Source: Sutterella sp. (GTDB lineage: Bacteria; Pseudomonadota; Gammaproteobacteria; Burkholderiales; Burkholderiaceae_F). Taken from it: 9,425 bases of DNA. How positions within the stretch are numbered: the first letter of the stretch is position 1; each line of letters begins with the position of its first letter. The DNA lies in contig DYBN01000055.1 in NCBI GenBank assembly GCA_019418605.1, forward strand, positions 1 through 9,425, given 5' to 3'. The position numbers and the translations under genes were made by a program. Below are positions 1 through 5,746 of this stretch, one piece after another. Under the pieces are notes generated by a model. That model was not told where the DNA came from, did not search any database, and saw only the letters and a program-made list of their open reading frames with translations.

Positions 1-312
1 CCGGGCTCGGCCGAGCCCGGCGCCGACACGCTTGCCGTGAGGCCCGAGTACTGCGAGGAAATGGGAAGCGAAACGCTTTTGTGGTGCCGTGCGGCGCAAA
101 CCGACAAGGCCTTCTGCGCGAGGCTTCCGAGAATGAGCGGCGCGGACCTCATGTCGGTGCAGGCGCTTGAATTTGACTGGCAGCGGCTTCTTGTCTTTGA
201 CGAAGAGGGCCGCCGCGTGCGGTTGGAAGCCGCGCCGTACGAAAGCGGCCGGTTTTTCTTTAAGCGCAGCGGCGCGCCGAGCCTAGTCACCGGCAGCCGC
301 GCGAGCGCCTAG
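1..312 (+). CDS. ABC transporter ATP-binding protein, C-terminal end (UgpC/MalK type), partial
   Basis: The reading frame is open from base 1 to the TAG at 310-312, so this is the last 103 codons of a longer gene whose start lies left of the window. Visible signs: a VRPEY sequence at residues 13-17, followed by EEMGSETLLW, then an arginine/leucine strand and LLVFDEEGRRV near residues 69-79. This order (RPE, then a 'lGsetl' strand, then 'FD..G.r') is the regulatory OB/TOBE domain at the C-terminus of MalK/UgpC-type ATPases of CUT1 importers. The nucleotide-binding domain (Walker A and B, signature motif) is outside the window, so ATPase function is inferred from the domain and from the two permease genes that follow 40 nt later. 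The protein would sit on the cytoplasmic face of the permease pair. An internal GTG at 37 could be mistaken for a start, but it would cut the domain in half. Confidence 0.82.
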   Translation, partial: PGSAEPGADTLAVRPEYCEEMGSETLLWCRAAQTDKAFCARLPRMSGADLMSVQALEFDWQRLLVFDEEGRRVRLEAAPYESGRFFFKRSGAPSLVTGSRASA

Positions 313-339
313 CAAAGCGGGGACCCCGATACGAATTTT

Positions 340-343
340 GGAG
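340..343 (+). promoter_or_regulatory. Ribosome binding site that fixes the first permease start
   Basis: GGAG lies 9 nt before the ATG at 353. It overlaps the alternative TTG start at 338, so only the ATG at 353 is properly spaced. Confidence 0.55.
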
Positions 344-352
344 ATCTCGCCC

Positions 353-1303
353 ATGTCTACCGCTTCAATCTGCGCGCAGCCGCCGGCAGCGGCAAGCCGC
401 CTGCGGGCCCCGGTCTTTGAAAAGGGGCTGTGGCTGGCAAACCCCTTCATGCTCTCGCCCGCTCTGGGGTGCCTTCTGTTGTTTTTCATCATCCCGATGT
501 TTGCCACGGCCGCGGTGAGCTTTACCGACTGGCAGCTCGGAGGCCAGGGCGAGGTGAGCTTCGTTGGCTTTGCCAACTACGTGGCGCTCTGGGAGAGCGA
601 CGAATTTCACCAAAGCGTGCGCAACACGCTTCTGATGACCGCGATGGTGGTGCCTGCGTCGTTTGTGCTTTCTCTGGCGCTCGCGCTTGCGGTGCGGGCT
701 TCCGGCAGGCTCGCGCGCTTCTGGCAGACGGTGTATTTCCTGCCCGTGACGGCTTCGCTTGTTGCCATGGCCGTGGTCTGGCAGTGGATCCTGCACCCGG
801 AGGTGGGCTTTGTCGCCGTCATCCTCGAGACGTTTGGCTACACGGAAAACGTCAACCTTCTAAACGACCCGGATCTGGTGCTGCCCACGCTTGCCTTTAT
901 CAGCGTCTGGCAGATGACGGGCTACTTCATGGTGATCTTTTTAACGGGCCTCGTGCAGATTCCGGCCGACATCTACGACGCGGCGCGCGTTGACGGCGCA
1001 AGGCGCCCCCTGACGCTTTTTGTGCACATCACCTGGCCCCTGCTTGGGCCCACGTCCTTTTTCGTGATGATCCTCACGACGATCAAGACCTTTCAGATCT
1101 TTGACATCGTCAAGGTGCTCACCAAGGGCGGGCCCGAGCACGCAAGCGAAATCCTGCTCTACACCATGTACCAGGAGGGCTTTTCATTTTTCCGCATGGG
1201 GACGGCGGCGGCCGTCGGAACGATCTATCTGGCGGTGATGCTGTTTTTGACCTGGCTGCAAAACCGCTATGTCGGCAGGAGAGTGCACTATGGCTTTGAA
1301 TAA
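353..1303 (+). CDS. Carbohydrate/glycerol-phosphate ABC transporter permease, UgpA/MalF-like
   Basis: Inner-membrane permease of a CUT1 importer, one half of the heterodimeric channel that takes substrate from a periplasmic binding protein. I choose ATG 353 (316 aa) because GGAG stands 9 nt ahead; an in-frame TTG at 338 would add five residues and has no spaced ribosome site. Membrane segments are visible at about residues 32-56, 93-114 and 124-147, with more in the C-terminal half. The EAA loop that contacts the ATPase is present as YDAARVDGA (from about residue 208), followed by a PLLGPT segment. The C-terminus, NRYVGRRVHY, resembles the end of UgpA (QFRYVESKVRY, from memory). The length matches the family (about 290-320 aa). 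It follows the ATPase gene by 40 nt and overlaps the next permease by 14 nt, so it is clearly in an operon. Substrate cannot be read from the permease alone; UgpA-like is the best family label. Confidence 0.9.
   Translation: MSTASICAQPPAAASRLRAPVFEKGLWLANPFMLSPALGCLLLFFIIPMFATAAVSFTDWQLGGQGEVSFVGFANYVALWESDEFHQSVRNTLLMTAMVVPASFVLSLALALAVRASGRLARFWQTVYFLPVTASLVAMAVVWQWILHPEVGFVAVILETFGYTENVNLLNDPDLVLPTLAFISVWQMTGYFMVIFLTGLVQIPADIYDAARVDGARRPLTLFVHITWPLLGPTSFFVMILTTIKTFQIFDIVKVLTKGGPEHASEILLYTMYQEGFSFFRMGTAAAVGTIYLAVMLFLTWLQNRYVGRRVHYGFE
1277..1282 (+). promoter_or_regulatory. Ribosome binding site inside the upstream permease gene
   Basis: AGGAGA ends 7 nt before ATG 1290 and selects that codon over the in-frame ATG at 1269, which has no such site. 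The site lies within the coding region of the first permease, consistent with translational coupling. Confidence 0.6.
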
Positions 1304-2132
1304 GGAGGTTTTGCGCGAGCGGCTGCGCACGGGGGCGATCAACGTCGTGCTCGCCCTGGGCGCCGTGCTGATCGTCCTGCCCTTTGTGTGGATGGTAAGC
1401 CTCTCGGTCAAGCCCGAAAACGAGATCTATCAGGCGGCGATCAACTTTTTGCCCGAGGAGTGGGACTTTGAAAACTACGTCGAGGCCTTTGAGTTCGGGG
1501 AGGTCGGCACGTTCGTGCGAAACGGCCTTTTGGTGACGTTCACGATTCTGGCCATTCAGCTCATGACCGTGATCCCTGCGGCCTACGTGCTTGCCCGCAA
1601 GCGCTTTCGCCTTGAGGGCGCGGCCTTCGGGCTCGTGCTCATGGGGCTCATCGTGCCGCAGCAGGCCGTCGTGATTCCGCTTGTGCTTGCCATGGCCCGC
1701 GCGGGACTGCTCAATACGTTTCCCGCCCTTGTGCTTCCCTTTATGACTAGCGCTTTGGGCATCTTTTTGCTTCGCCAAAGCTTCAAGGCGATTCCGCAGG
1801 ACCTGATCGATGCGGCGCGCATCGACGGCGCAAGCGAGCCCTTCATTTTGTGGTTCATCCTCGTGCCGCTTGTGAAGCCCGCGCTTGCTGCCTTTGCCGT
1901 GTTTTCTCTTGTGAGCCACTGGAACGACTTCTTCTGGCCGCTTCTGGTGGTCAACGACCTGCAGCTTGCAACGCCGCCCCTGGGAATTTCGATCTTCGCC
2001 TCCGACGAGGGCGGCAACGACGTCGGCCCCATGATGGCATCGGCCACCGTGATCGTGGCCCCGCTCATGATCGCCTTTGTCTTTGCAAGGCGCTGGTTTA
2101 TCCAGGGCGTGACGCTCTCGGGGCTCAAGTAG
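1290..2132 (+). CDS. Carbohydrate/glycerol-phosphate ABC transporter permease, UgpE/MalG-like
   Basis: Second inner-membrane permease of the importer. ATG 1290 (280 aa) is preferred over ATG 1269 because AGGAGA is 7 nt upstream. UgpE of E. coli is about the same length (281 aa, from memory). Residues 16-40 form the first membrane helix and end in LPFVWMVSLS, followed by VKPENEIY, the typical start of MalG/UgpE proteins ('s.k...e'). The EAA loop is seen as LIDAARIDGA (from about residue 172), then a WFILVPLVKPA segment. Near the C-terminus, the membrane stretch around VIVAPLMIAFVFARR and the closing GVTLSGLK resemble the usual family ending (GlttGavKg). The gene overlaps the first permease by 14 nt, so the two subunits are probably made in equal amounts. 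The start of the next gene is 37 nt downstream. Confidence 0.9.
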   Translation: MALNKEVLRERLRTGAINVVLALGAVLIVLPFVWMVSLSVKPENEIYQAAINFLPEEWDFENYVEAFEFGEVGTFVRNGLLVTFTILAIQLMTVIPAAYVLARKRFRLEGAAFGLVLMGLIVPQQAVVIPLVLAMARAGLLNTFPALVLPFMTSALGIFLLRQSFKAIPQDLIDAARIDGASEPFILWFILVPLVKPALAAFAVFSLVSHWNDFFWPLLVVNDLQLATPPLGISIFASDEGGNDVGPMMASATVIVAPLMIAFVFARRWFIQGVTLSGLK

Positions 2133-2169
2133 CCGCAACGGAAACGAACGGATAAAGGAAACACCCCCC

Positions 2170-2994
2170 GTGAAGTTCATCCACCTCACCGATACGCACT
2201 TAAGCTCCGAGCCGCTCTACGGCATCGACACGCACGCAAGGCTTGCCGCCGCCCTCGAACACATCAAGAAGCGAGCCGACGGCGCTCTCTTTGCCGTCGT
2301 CACGGGCGACATCGCGCAGGCGGGCGACGTCGACTCCTACCGGGAGGCCGCGCGCATGTTTGCAGAGCTTCCCATGCCGGTCTTCGTGCTGCCGGGAAAC
2401 CACGACAACGAAGAGCATTTCGCACAGGTTTTTGCTCGCGCAGATGACGTTCTCCTGCCCTCGGGCGGGGACATTCCTGCGCCCTTGGCTCCGGCCAAGG
2501 TCAGCGCCCCCGACTTTGAAGCCGTGTTTTTCAACACGGCCCAGCGCGGCAAGGCCGCAGGCCGCGTGCGCGAAGACGAGTTGGCAGCGCTTGAAGCGCT
2601 GCTCTCGCGCCCCGATCCCCGGCCGCTTTTGATTTTCATGCACCATCCGCCCTTTGCCAGCGGCATTGCGGCCATGGACGCGGCGGGGCTTGAAAACGCA
2701 GGCGACCTTGCGCGGGTGCTGCAAATGGGCGTGCGCAAGGCGTCGGGGATTTTTTGCGGGCATCTGCACCGCACGATCTCGGGGCTCTGGGCGGGGACGA
2801 GCGTTTCGTGCCTGCGCGCCGTTGCCCACGAAGTGGCGCCGGATGTGCACGGCAGCGTCATGACGGGCACGGTCGAGGCGCCCGAGTACGCGCTCGTTGA
2901 GGTTGAAAAGACAAACAAGGAGGAGGGCGCGGGTGTCTCAATTTTGTCGCAGACGATGCGCTTTACCGAAGGCTTCGAGCGGTTTTGCCTTTAA
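2170..2994 (+). CDS. GpdQ-like metallophosphoesterase (class III cyclic nucleotide/glycerophosphodiester phosphodiesterase family)
   Basis: A cytoplasmic (no signal peptide) two-metal phosphodiesterase of 274 aa. It starts at GTG 2170, with AAGGAA 9 nt upstream. All expected metal ligands are visible: D8 and H10 (TDTH), D47 (GDIA), N77 and H78 (GNHD), H158 (MHHPP), and H198 and H200 (CGHLH). Length and ligand spacing closely follow Enterobacter GpdQ (274 aa; D8, H10, D50, N80, H156, H195, H197, from memory), and the IFMHHPP and IFCGH segments are shared. GpdQ hydrolyses glycerophosphodiesters to glycerol 3-phosphate plus an alcohol; relatives such as CpdA cut cyclic AMP. The gene sits 37 nt behind a UgpE-like permease and ahead of a UgpB-like binding protein, in the place where E. 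coli ugp has the unrelated UgpQ diesterase. That context favours a glycerophosphodiesterase role over a cAMP role, but this is inference. Confidence 0.85.
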   Translation: MKFIHLTDTHLSSEPLYGIDTHARLAAALEHIKKRADGALFAVVTGDIAQAGDVDSYREAARMFAELPMPVFVLPGNHDNEEHFAQVFARADDVLLPSGGDIPAPLAPAKVSAPDFEAVFFNTAQRGKAAGRVREDELAALEALLSRPDPRPLLIFMHHPPFASGIAAMDAAGLENAGDLARVLQMGVRKASGIFCGHLHRTISGLWAGTSVSCLRAVAHEVAPDVHGSVMTGTVEAPEYALVEVEKTNKEEGAGVSILSQTMRFTEGFERFCL

Positions 2995-3017
2995 AGGGGC
3001 GGGCCGCTCAAATTTTT
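2977..3017 (+). terminator. Possible weak intrinsic terminator or attenuator after the phosphoesterase gene
   Basis: GAGCGG (2977-2982) can pair with CCGCTC (3004-3009). A smaller helix GCC/GGC lies inside, and AAATTTTT follows at 3010-3017. The left arm lies within the last codons of the phosphoesterase gene. The stem is imperfect, so partial read-through to the binding-protein gene is likely. Confidence 0.35.
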
Positions 3018-3137
3018 AACAACACGACTTTTTTTGGGGTACGCGCGCCGGACGTCTTTTCACAGAGGTGGAAGTGACAGAGAGAAGCGAAGACGCGTGC
3101 GGCGCCGCCGGACCTGGTTCATCACCGACATCAACAT

Positions 3138-3141
3138 GGAG
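3138..3141 (+). promoter_or_regulatory. Ribosome binding site that fixes the binding-protein start
   Basis: GGAG lies 9 nt before ATG 3151. It selects this ATG over the in-frame ATG at 3136 and the TTG at 3034, neither of which has a comparable site. Confidence 0.55.
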
Positions 3142-3150
3142 ACAACAGAC

Positions 3151-4446
3151 ATGTTCAACACGATCTCACGCCGCAAGGCGATTCAGCTGCTTGGCGGCGC
3201 GGCTCTTGCTGCGGGACTTCCCCGCTTTGCTTCCTCGACGGCCTGGGCCGCGGACGAAGACATTGAGTTTACGATCGCGCACACCTACGGCAAGATCTTC
3301 CGCCCGATTCACACCAAAATCATCAAGGAATTCAACAAGATCCACCCCAACGTCCATATCCGGCTCGAAGCGCCCATGTCCGACTACGAGGAGCTCACCC
3401 AGCGCACGCTCTCGGGAATTTCGCAGGGCAATGCGCCGGTGCTCTCCTTTCAGGGCGTCAATCAGTTTCGTCAGTACATCGAGCTTGGCGCGGCCTACGA
3501 CATCACGCCCTTTACAAAGGACGATCCGCGCTGGGCTGCGGGCTCGGACTACTACCCGGAGATGATGCGGCTGTGCAACTTCAACGGCGTGCAGTACGGC
3601 GTGCCGTTTGCGATCTCCACGCCCATCATGTACGCCAACCACACGCTGCTGCAAAAAGCGGGCGTGGATCTGAGCAAGCCCTTCAAGAACTGGAAGGACG
3701 TCATCGAGGCCGCCCGCAAGGTGCGCGCCTACGACTCCAAGTGCATGGGCATCTACGTCGACTATCAGGCCACGGGCAACTGGATCTGGCAGGCGTTTTT
3801 GTACTGCGAGGGCGGCACGATGATGGACGAGGCCGAAAAGCGCGTCACCTTTGCCGACGAGCCGGGCCTGCGAGCGGCGCGGCAACTGCGCGAATTCATC
3901 GACCTCGGCCTCATGGCCGACGCCACGGCGCTGCAGGGCCAGCAGTCCTTCATCTCCGGGCGCGTGGGCTTTTACATCGCCTCCACCTCCTGGCTCAAGG
4001 GAGTGCAGGACAAGATCAAGGGGTTTGAGGTCAAGACGCACCTCTTCCCGGAGGGATCGACGGGGCTGAGGAGGCTCCCCTGCGGCGGCAACGGCGCAAT
4101 GATCATCACCAAGGATCCCAAGGTGGCGCGGGCGGCCTACGAGTACGCCATGTTCGCCTCGGGTCCGATCGGCACGGCCATTCAGGTGGCGGGCTCGGGC
4201 TACATGCCGATGAACAGCAAGGGGACCGAGCGGCTTGCCGCCTTCTACGAAGAAAATCCCAACTTCAAGACCTCGCTTGAGCAGATTCCGACGATCTTTC
4301 GGTGGTACGCCTTCCCGGGCACCAACACGCTCAAGATCATCGACGTCATCAAAAACGACCTGCAGTCGATTGTGAGCAAGCGCGTTTCGGCCGACGACGG
4401 CATTAAGGCGGCCGCCGCCGAGGTGCAAAAGCTCCTTGCCGCGTAA
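3151..4446 (+). CDS. Extracellular solute-binding protein, family 1, UgpB-like, with Tat signal
   Basis: Periplasmic binding protein that feeds the upstream permeases. ATG 3151 (431 aa) places a complete signal peptide at the N-terminus: twin arginine in SRRKAI (residues 6-11), a hydrophobic stretch LLGGAALAAGL, and a likely cut after AWA (residue 33) or the next alanine. The longer frame starting at TTG 3034 would add 39 arginine-rich residues before the signal and is rejected. The mature part follows the type-1 binding-protein layout: a first strand EFTIAHTYG, then FNKIHPNVHI, GNAPVL, a hinge near YGVPFAIST and MYANHTLLQKAGVD, and a C-terminal lobe with SGYMPMNSKG and RWYAFPG. These align by eye with UgpB segments (TGYLPITKAA and the region before its C-terminal helices). 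Four cysteines occur in the mature protein, and no lipobox is present. The substrate is probably a glycerol phosphate or glycerophosphodiester; a sugar is the alternative. Confidence 0.88.
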   Translation: MFNTISRRKAIQLLGGAALAAGLPRFASSTAWAADEDIEFTIAHTYGKIFRPIHTKIIKEFNKIHPNVHIRLEAPMSDYEELTQRTLSGISQGNAPVLSFQGVNQFRQYIELGAAYDITPFTKDDPRWAAGSDYYPEMMRLCNFNGVQYGVPFAISTPIMYANHTLLQKAGVDLSKPFKNWKDVIEAARKVRAYDSKCMGIYVDYQATGNWIWQAFLYCEGGTMMDEAEKRVTFADEPGLRAARQLREFIDLGLMADATALQGQQSFISGRVGFYIASTSWLKGVQDKIKGFEVKTHLFPEGSTGLRRLPCGGNGAMIITKDPKVARAAYEYAMFASGPIGTAIQVAGSGYMPMNSKGTERLAAFYEENPNFKTSLEQIPTIFRWYAFPGTNTLKIIDVIKNDLQSIVSKRVSADDGIKAAAAEVQKLLAA

Positions 4447-4478
4447 AGAACGCAAACGGGACGTCTTTGATCTTCAAA

Positions 4479-4547
4479 AAGCCGCCCGGAAGGCCCGAAA
4501 AGGCTGAAGCAAACGCCTTTGCGGGCGCCCGACGCGGCTTGTTTTTT
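4479..4547 (+). terminator. Strong intrinsic terminator after the binding-protein gene
   Basis: AAGCCGC (4479-4485) pairs with GCGGCTT (4534-4540). Inside this, GCCCG (4493-4497) pairs with CGGGC (4522-4526), and AAAGGC (4499-4504) pairs with GCCTTT (4515-4520). The hairpin is followed by GTTTTTT (4541-4547). It ends the transport operon 12 nt before the next start codon. Confidence 0.75.
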
Positions 4548-4558
4548 GCCCATACGAC

Positions 4559-5359
4559 ATGAATCAGACATCTCGCCGCGGGGCCGGCACGATTCTTCTG
4601 CGCGACGGGCTGCGCGCCGCACGCAGAACGATTGAGGCTGCGCGCGCCGTCGTCAGCGACATCGACGGCGTGCTGCTTGTAAGCGGCCGGGCCACGCCCG
4701 GGGCGCGCGAGCTTTTGGAGAAAAAGCGCTGCGTGTGCGTCTCAAACAACTCCACGCACACGGCCGAGACGCTCTCGGAAGTCTTTGCCGCCGCGGGACT
4801 CTCGGTGCGGCCGCAGGATTTGTTTCTTGCGGGCGAAGCGGCCGTCTCCTTTCTAAAAAAGCGCTGCCCGCAGGAGCCGGTGCTTGCGCTTGCTTCGGGC
4901 GACATCTTAAAGCTTGCCGCGCGAGAGCTTTCCTTGCTTGACCCCAAGGCCAGTCACACACAAACACCCTCGGCCGTTTTGGTGTGCCGCGACGAGACGC
5001 TCACCTTTGAGAAGCTTCAGTGCGCGGCCAACGCCCTGCATCTGGGGGCGGCCGCGATTGTCGCCAATCCCGACCTCACGCATCCGGCCGCGGGCGGCCG
5101 CGTGCATCTTGAGACAGGAGCGATCTGGCAGGCGCTGCGCGCGCAGTGCCTTTTGCCGCAGCAGGCGGTCGTCGTCGGCAAGCCCTCGGCCATGCTCGTG
5201 CACGAGGCGGCGCGCCACATGGGCGCCCCTGTGCAGGAACTCGTCTTTTTGGGCGACAACCTTCTGACCGACGCCGCGGCGGCGCAGGCGGCGGGCATGC
5301 CCTTTATCCATGTGGGCGCTGGAGGCTTTTCTCTTGAAGACCTCTTGCGGGGAGAGTGA
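4559..5359 (+). CDS. HAD-IIA (NagD-like) phosphatase, possible glycerol-phosphate/phosphoglycolate phosphatase
   Basis: Cytoplasmic HAD-superfamily phosphatase of 266 aa. All four HAD motifs are present: motif I SDIDGVLL, with nucleophile D34 and acid/base D36; motif II SNNST from S62; motif III K208 in VVGKPS; and motif IV GDNLLTD (D233, D238). The spacing between motifs II and III leaves room for the C2 cap of the NagD/p-nitrophenylphosphatase class. Members of this class remove phosphate from small molecules such as phosphoglycolate, ribonucleotides or glycerol 3-phosphate (for example mycobacterial Rv1692, from memory). ATG 4559 is the only standard start in this open stretch. It has no ribosome site and leaves about 33 residues before the nucleophile, longer than usual. 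The gene sits directly after a strong terminator, so it needs read-through or its own promoter. Substrate is inferred only from the neighbouring transporter and GpdQ-like genes. Confidence 0.85.
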   Translation: MNQTSRRGAGTILLRDGLRAARRTIEAARAVVSDIDGVLLVSGRATPGARELLEKKRCVCVSNNSTHTAETLSEVFAAAGLSVRPQDLFLAGEAAVSFLKKRCPQEPVLALASGDILKLAARELSLLDPKASHTQTPSAVLVCRDETLTFEKLQCAANALHLGAAAIVANPDLTHPAAGGRVHLETGAIWQALRAQCLLPQQAVVVGKPSAMLVHEAARHMGAPVQELVFLGDNLLTDAAAAQAAGMPFIHVGAGGFSLEDLLRGE

Positions 5360-5507
5360 GGCCGCAATAGCCTCCGTGAACTCTTTGGCTTGAGGTGGGC
5401 AGGGGCCGGAGAGGGCCTTGTGATGCAGTGATGAGGGCGGCAGGCGCCGCTGTAAACCCTTCTTTGAGAGCGTGGAGGGGCCAATTTGGCGAACATGTCG
5501 CTGTTTT

Positions 5508-5568
5508 ACAACCTTGAGAGTGAAAACCCCAGTATTGGCGAGAGGGTTTTAGTTTGGCTCTCAATTGT
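5508..5568. repeat. Nested inverted repeats forming a long hairpin
   Basis: ACAA (5508-5511) pairs with TTGT (5565-5568), TTGAGAG (5514-5520) with CTCTCAA (5558-5564), and AAAACCC (5523-5529) with GGGTTTT (5544-5550). Only short unpaired stretches lie between the arms, and the loop is 14 nt. The inner AAAACCC/GGGTTTT arms could serve as a two-way terminator for the phosphatase gene. The outer arms could be an operator. Confidence 0.6.
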
Positions 5569-5569
5569 T

Positions 5570-5578
5570 TGATTTAAA
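5570..5578 (+). promoter_or_regulatory. Weak candidate extended -10 element for the autotransporter
   Basis: TG-A-TTTAAA reads as an extended -10 in the most AT-rich part of the gap. The only -35-like hexamer nearby, TTGGCT (5554-5559), is 13 nt upstream, which is too close, so the call relies on the TGn extension. A transcript from here would have a leader of about 160 nt. Confidence 0.25.
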
Positions 5579-5640
5579 AGGAGAAGTTTCTGACGGTGCT
5601 GCCTTGTTGATTGCACTGATTTTGAGTGCCTGAAGAGAAC

Positions 5641-5654
5641 TTGACGCAAGTCAA
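5641..5654 (+). promoter_or_regulatory. Leader hairpin with GNRA tetraloop
   Basis: TTGAC and GTCAA form a perfect 5-bp stem closed by GCAA, a GNRA tetraloop. It stands 6 nt before the G run in the presumed leader RNA. The first hexamer, TTGACG, would also pass as a -35 box on DNA, but no good -10 box lies at normal distance. Confidence 0.4.
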
Positions 5655-5660
5655 CCCGCT

Positions 5661-5669
5661 GGGGGGGGG
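5661..5669. repeat. Homopolymeric run of nine G upstream of the autotransporter
   Basis: Nine consecutive G, the longest homopolymer I see in the window, 77 nt before the autotransporter ATG. Runs of this kind upstream of surface-protein genes are known slipped-strand phase-variation sites in Neisseria, Campylobacter and Helicobacter. A TAA at 5684-5686 in the autotransporter frame separates the run from the start codon, so it cannot act by frameshift of this gene. Confidence 0.85.
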
Positions 5670-5672
5670 TAC

Positions 5673-5709
5673 TACCTTGGAGGTAATTGCCCGCTGGCGA
5701 GCCCCGGGC
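5673..5709 (+). promoter_or_regulatory. Two small hairpins after the G run
   Basis: TACCT/AGGTA (5673-5685, loop TGG) and GCCCG/CGGGC (5689-5709, 11-nt loop) are perfect 5-bp stems in the leader before the autotransporter ribosome site. The second arm of the latter ends 27 nt before that site. Confidence 0.3.
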
Positions 5710-5736
5710 GCTTGGGTTTGCGTATGACCTTTTGAC

Positions 5737-5742
5737 AGGTGA
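5737..5742 (+). promoter_or_regulatory. Ribosome binding site of the autotransporter
   Basis: AGGTGA ends 4 nt before ATG 5747. It overlaps TTGACA (5732-5737), a perfect -35-like hexamer that would be too close to the gene to serve it. Confidence 0.5.
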
Positions 5743-5746
5743 ATCT

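Larger units (their letters stand above)
5360..5746. other. 387-bp structured intergenic region, no convincing gene
   Basis: This stretch between the phosphatase and the autotransporter has no open frame with both a start signal and recognisable protein content. A short GAGGC/GCCTC hairpin (5358-5374) overlaps the phosphatase stop codon but lacks a T run. Further right are nested inverted repeats, an AT-rich patch, a GNRA hairpin, a run of nine G and two small hairpins, each listed separately. The likely role is the promoter and leader of the autotransporter gene. Confidence 0.7.

Noticed and set aside
37..312. Independent 91-aa protein starting at GTG 37
   Set aside because: The frame is open to the window edge and the TOBE-domain pattern begins before this codon, so it is the end of a longer ATPase gene.
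2164..2169. Run of six C between the ribosome site and the GTG of the phosphoesterase gene, as a slippage switch
   Set aside because: It is too short to be a likely hypermutable run, and short C/G runs are expected at this GC content.
1119..2189. 356-codon open frame on the minus strand across the second permease
   Set aside because: The product is dominated by H, K, R and G with no domain. The plus strand has an EAA-loop permease.
3034..3150. N-terminal extension of the binding protein from TTG 3034
   Set aside because: It would bury the Tat signal behind 39 arginine-rich residues. ATG 3151 has GGAG at proper spacing.
3166..4455. 429-codon open frame on the minus strand across the binding-protein gene
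   Set aside because: It is a shadow of a GC-rich gene. The product is rich in H, R, G and V with no fold pattern, while the plus strand gives a clear binding protein.
5570..5746. Known riboswitch (such as c-di-GMP class I) in the autotransporter leader
   Set aside because: A GNRA loop and hairpins are present, but I cannot match the conserved core of that class or any other I can recall.
5687..5746. Upstream extension of the autotransporter frame from TTG 5687
   Set aside because: The ESPR motif begins exactly at ATG 5747, which has its own ribosome site.
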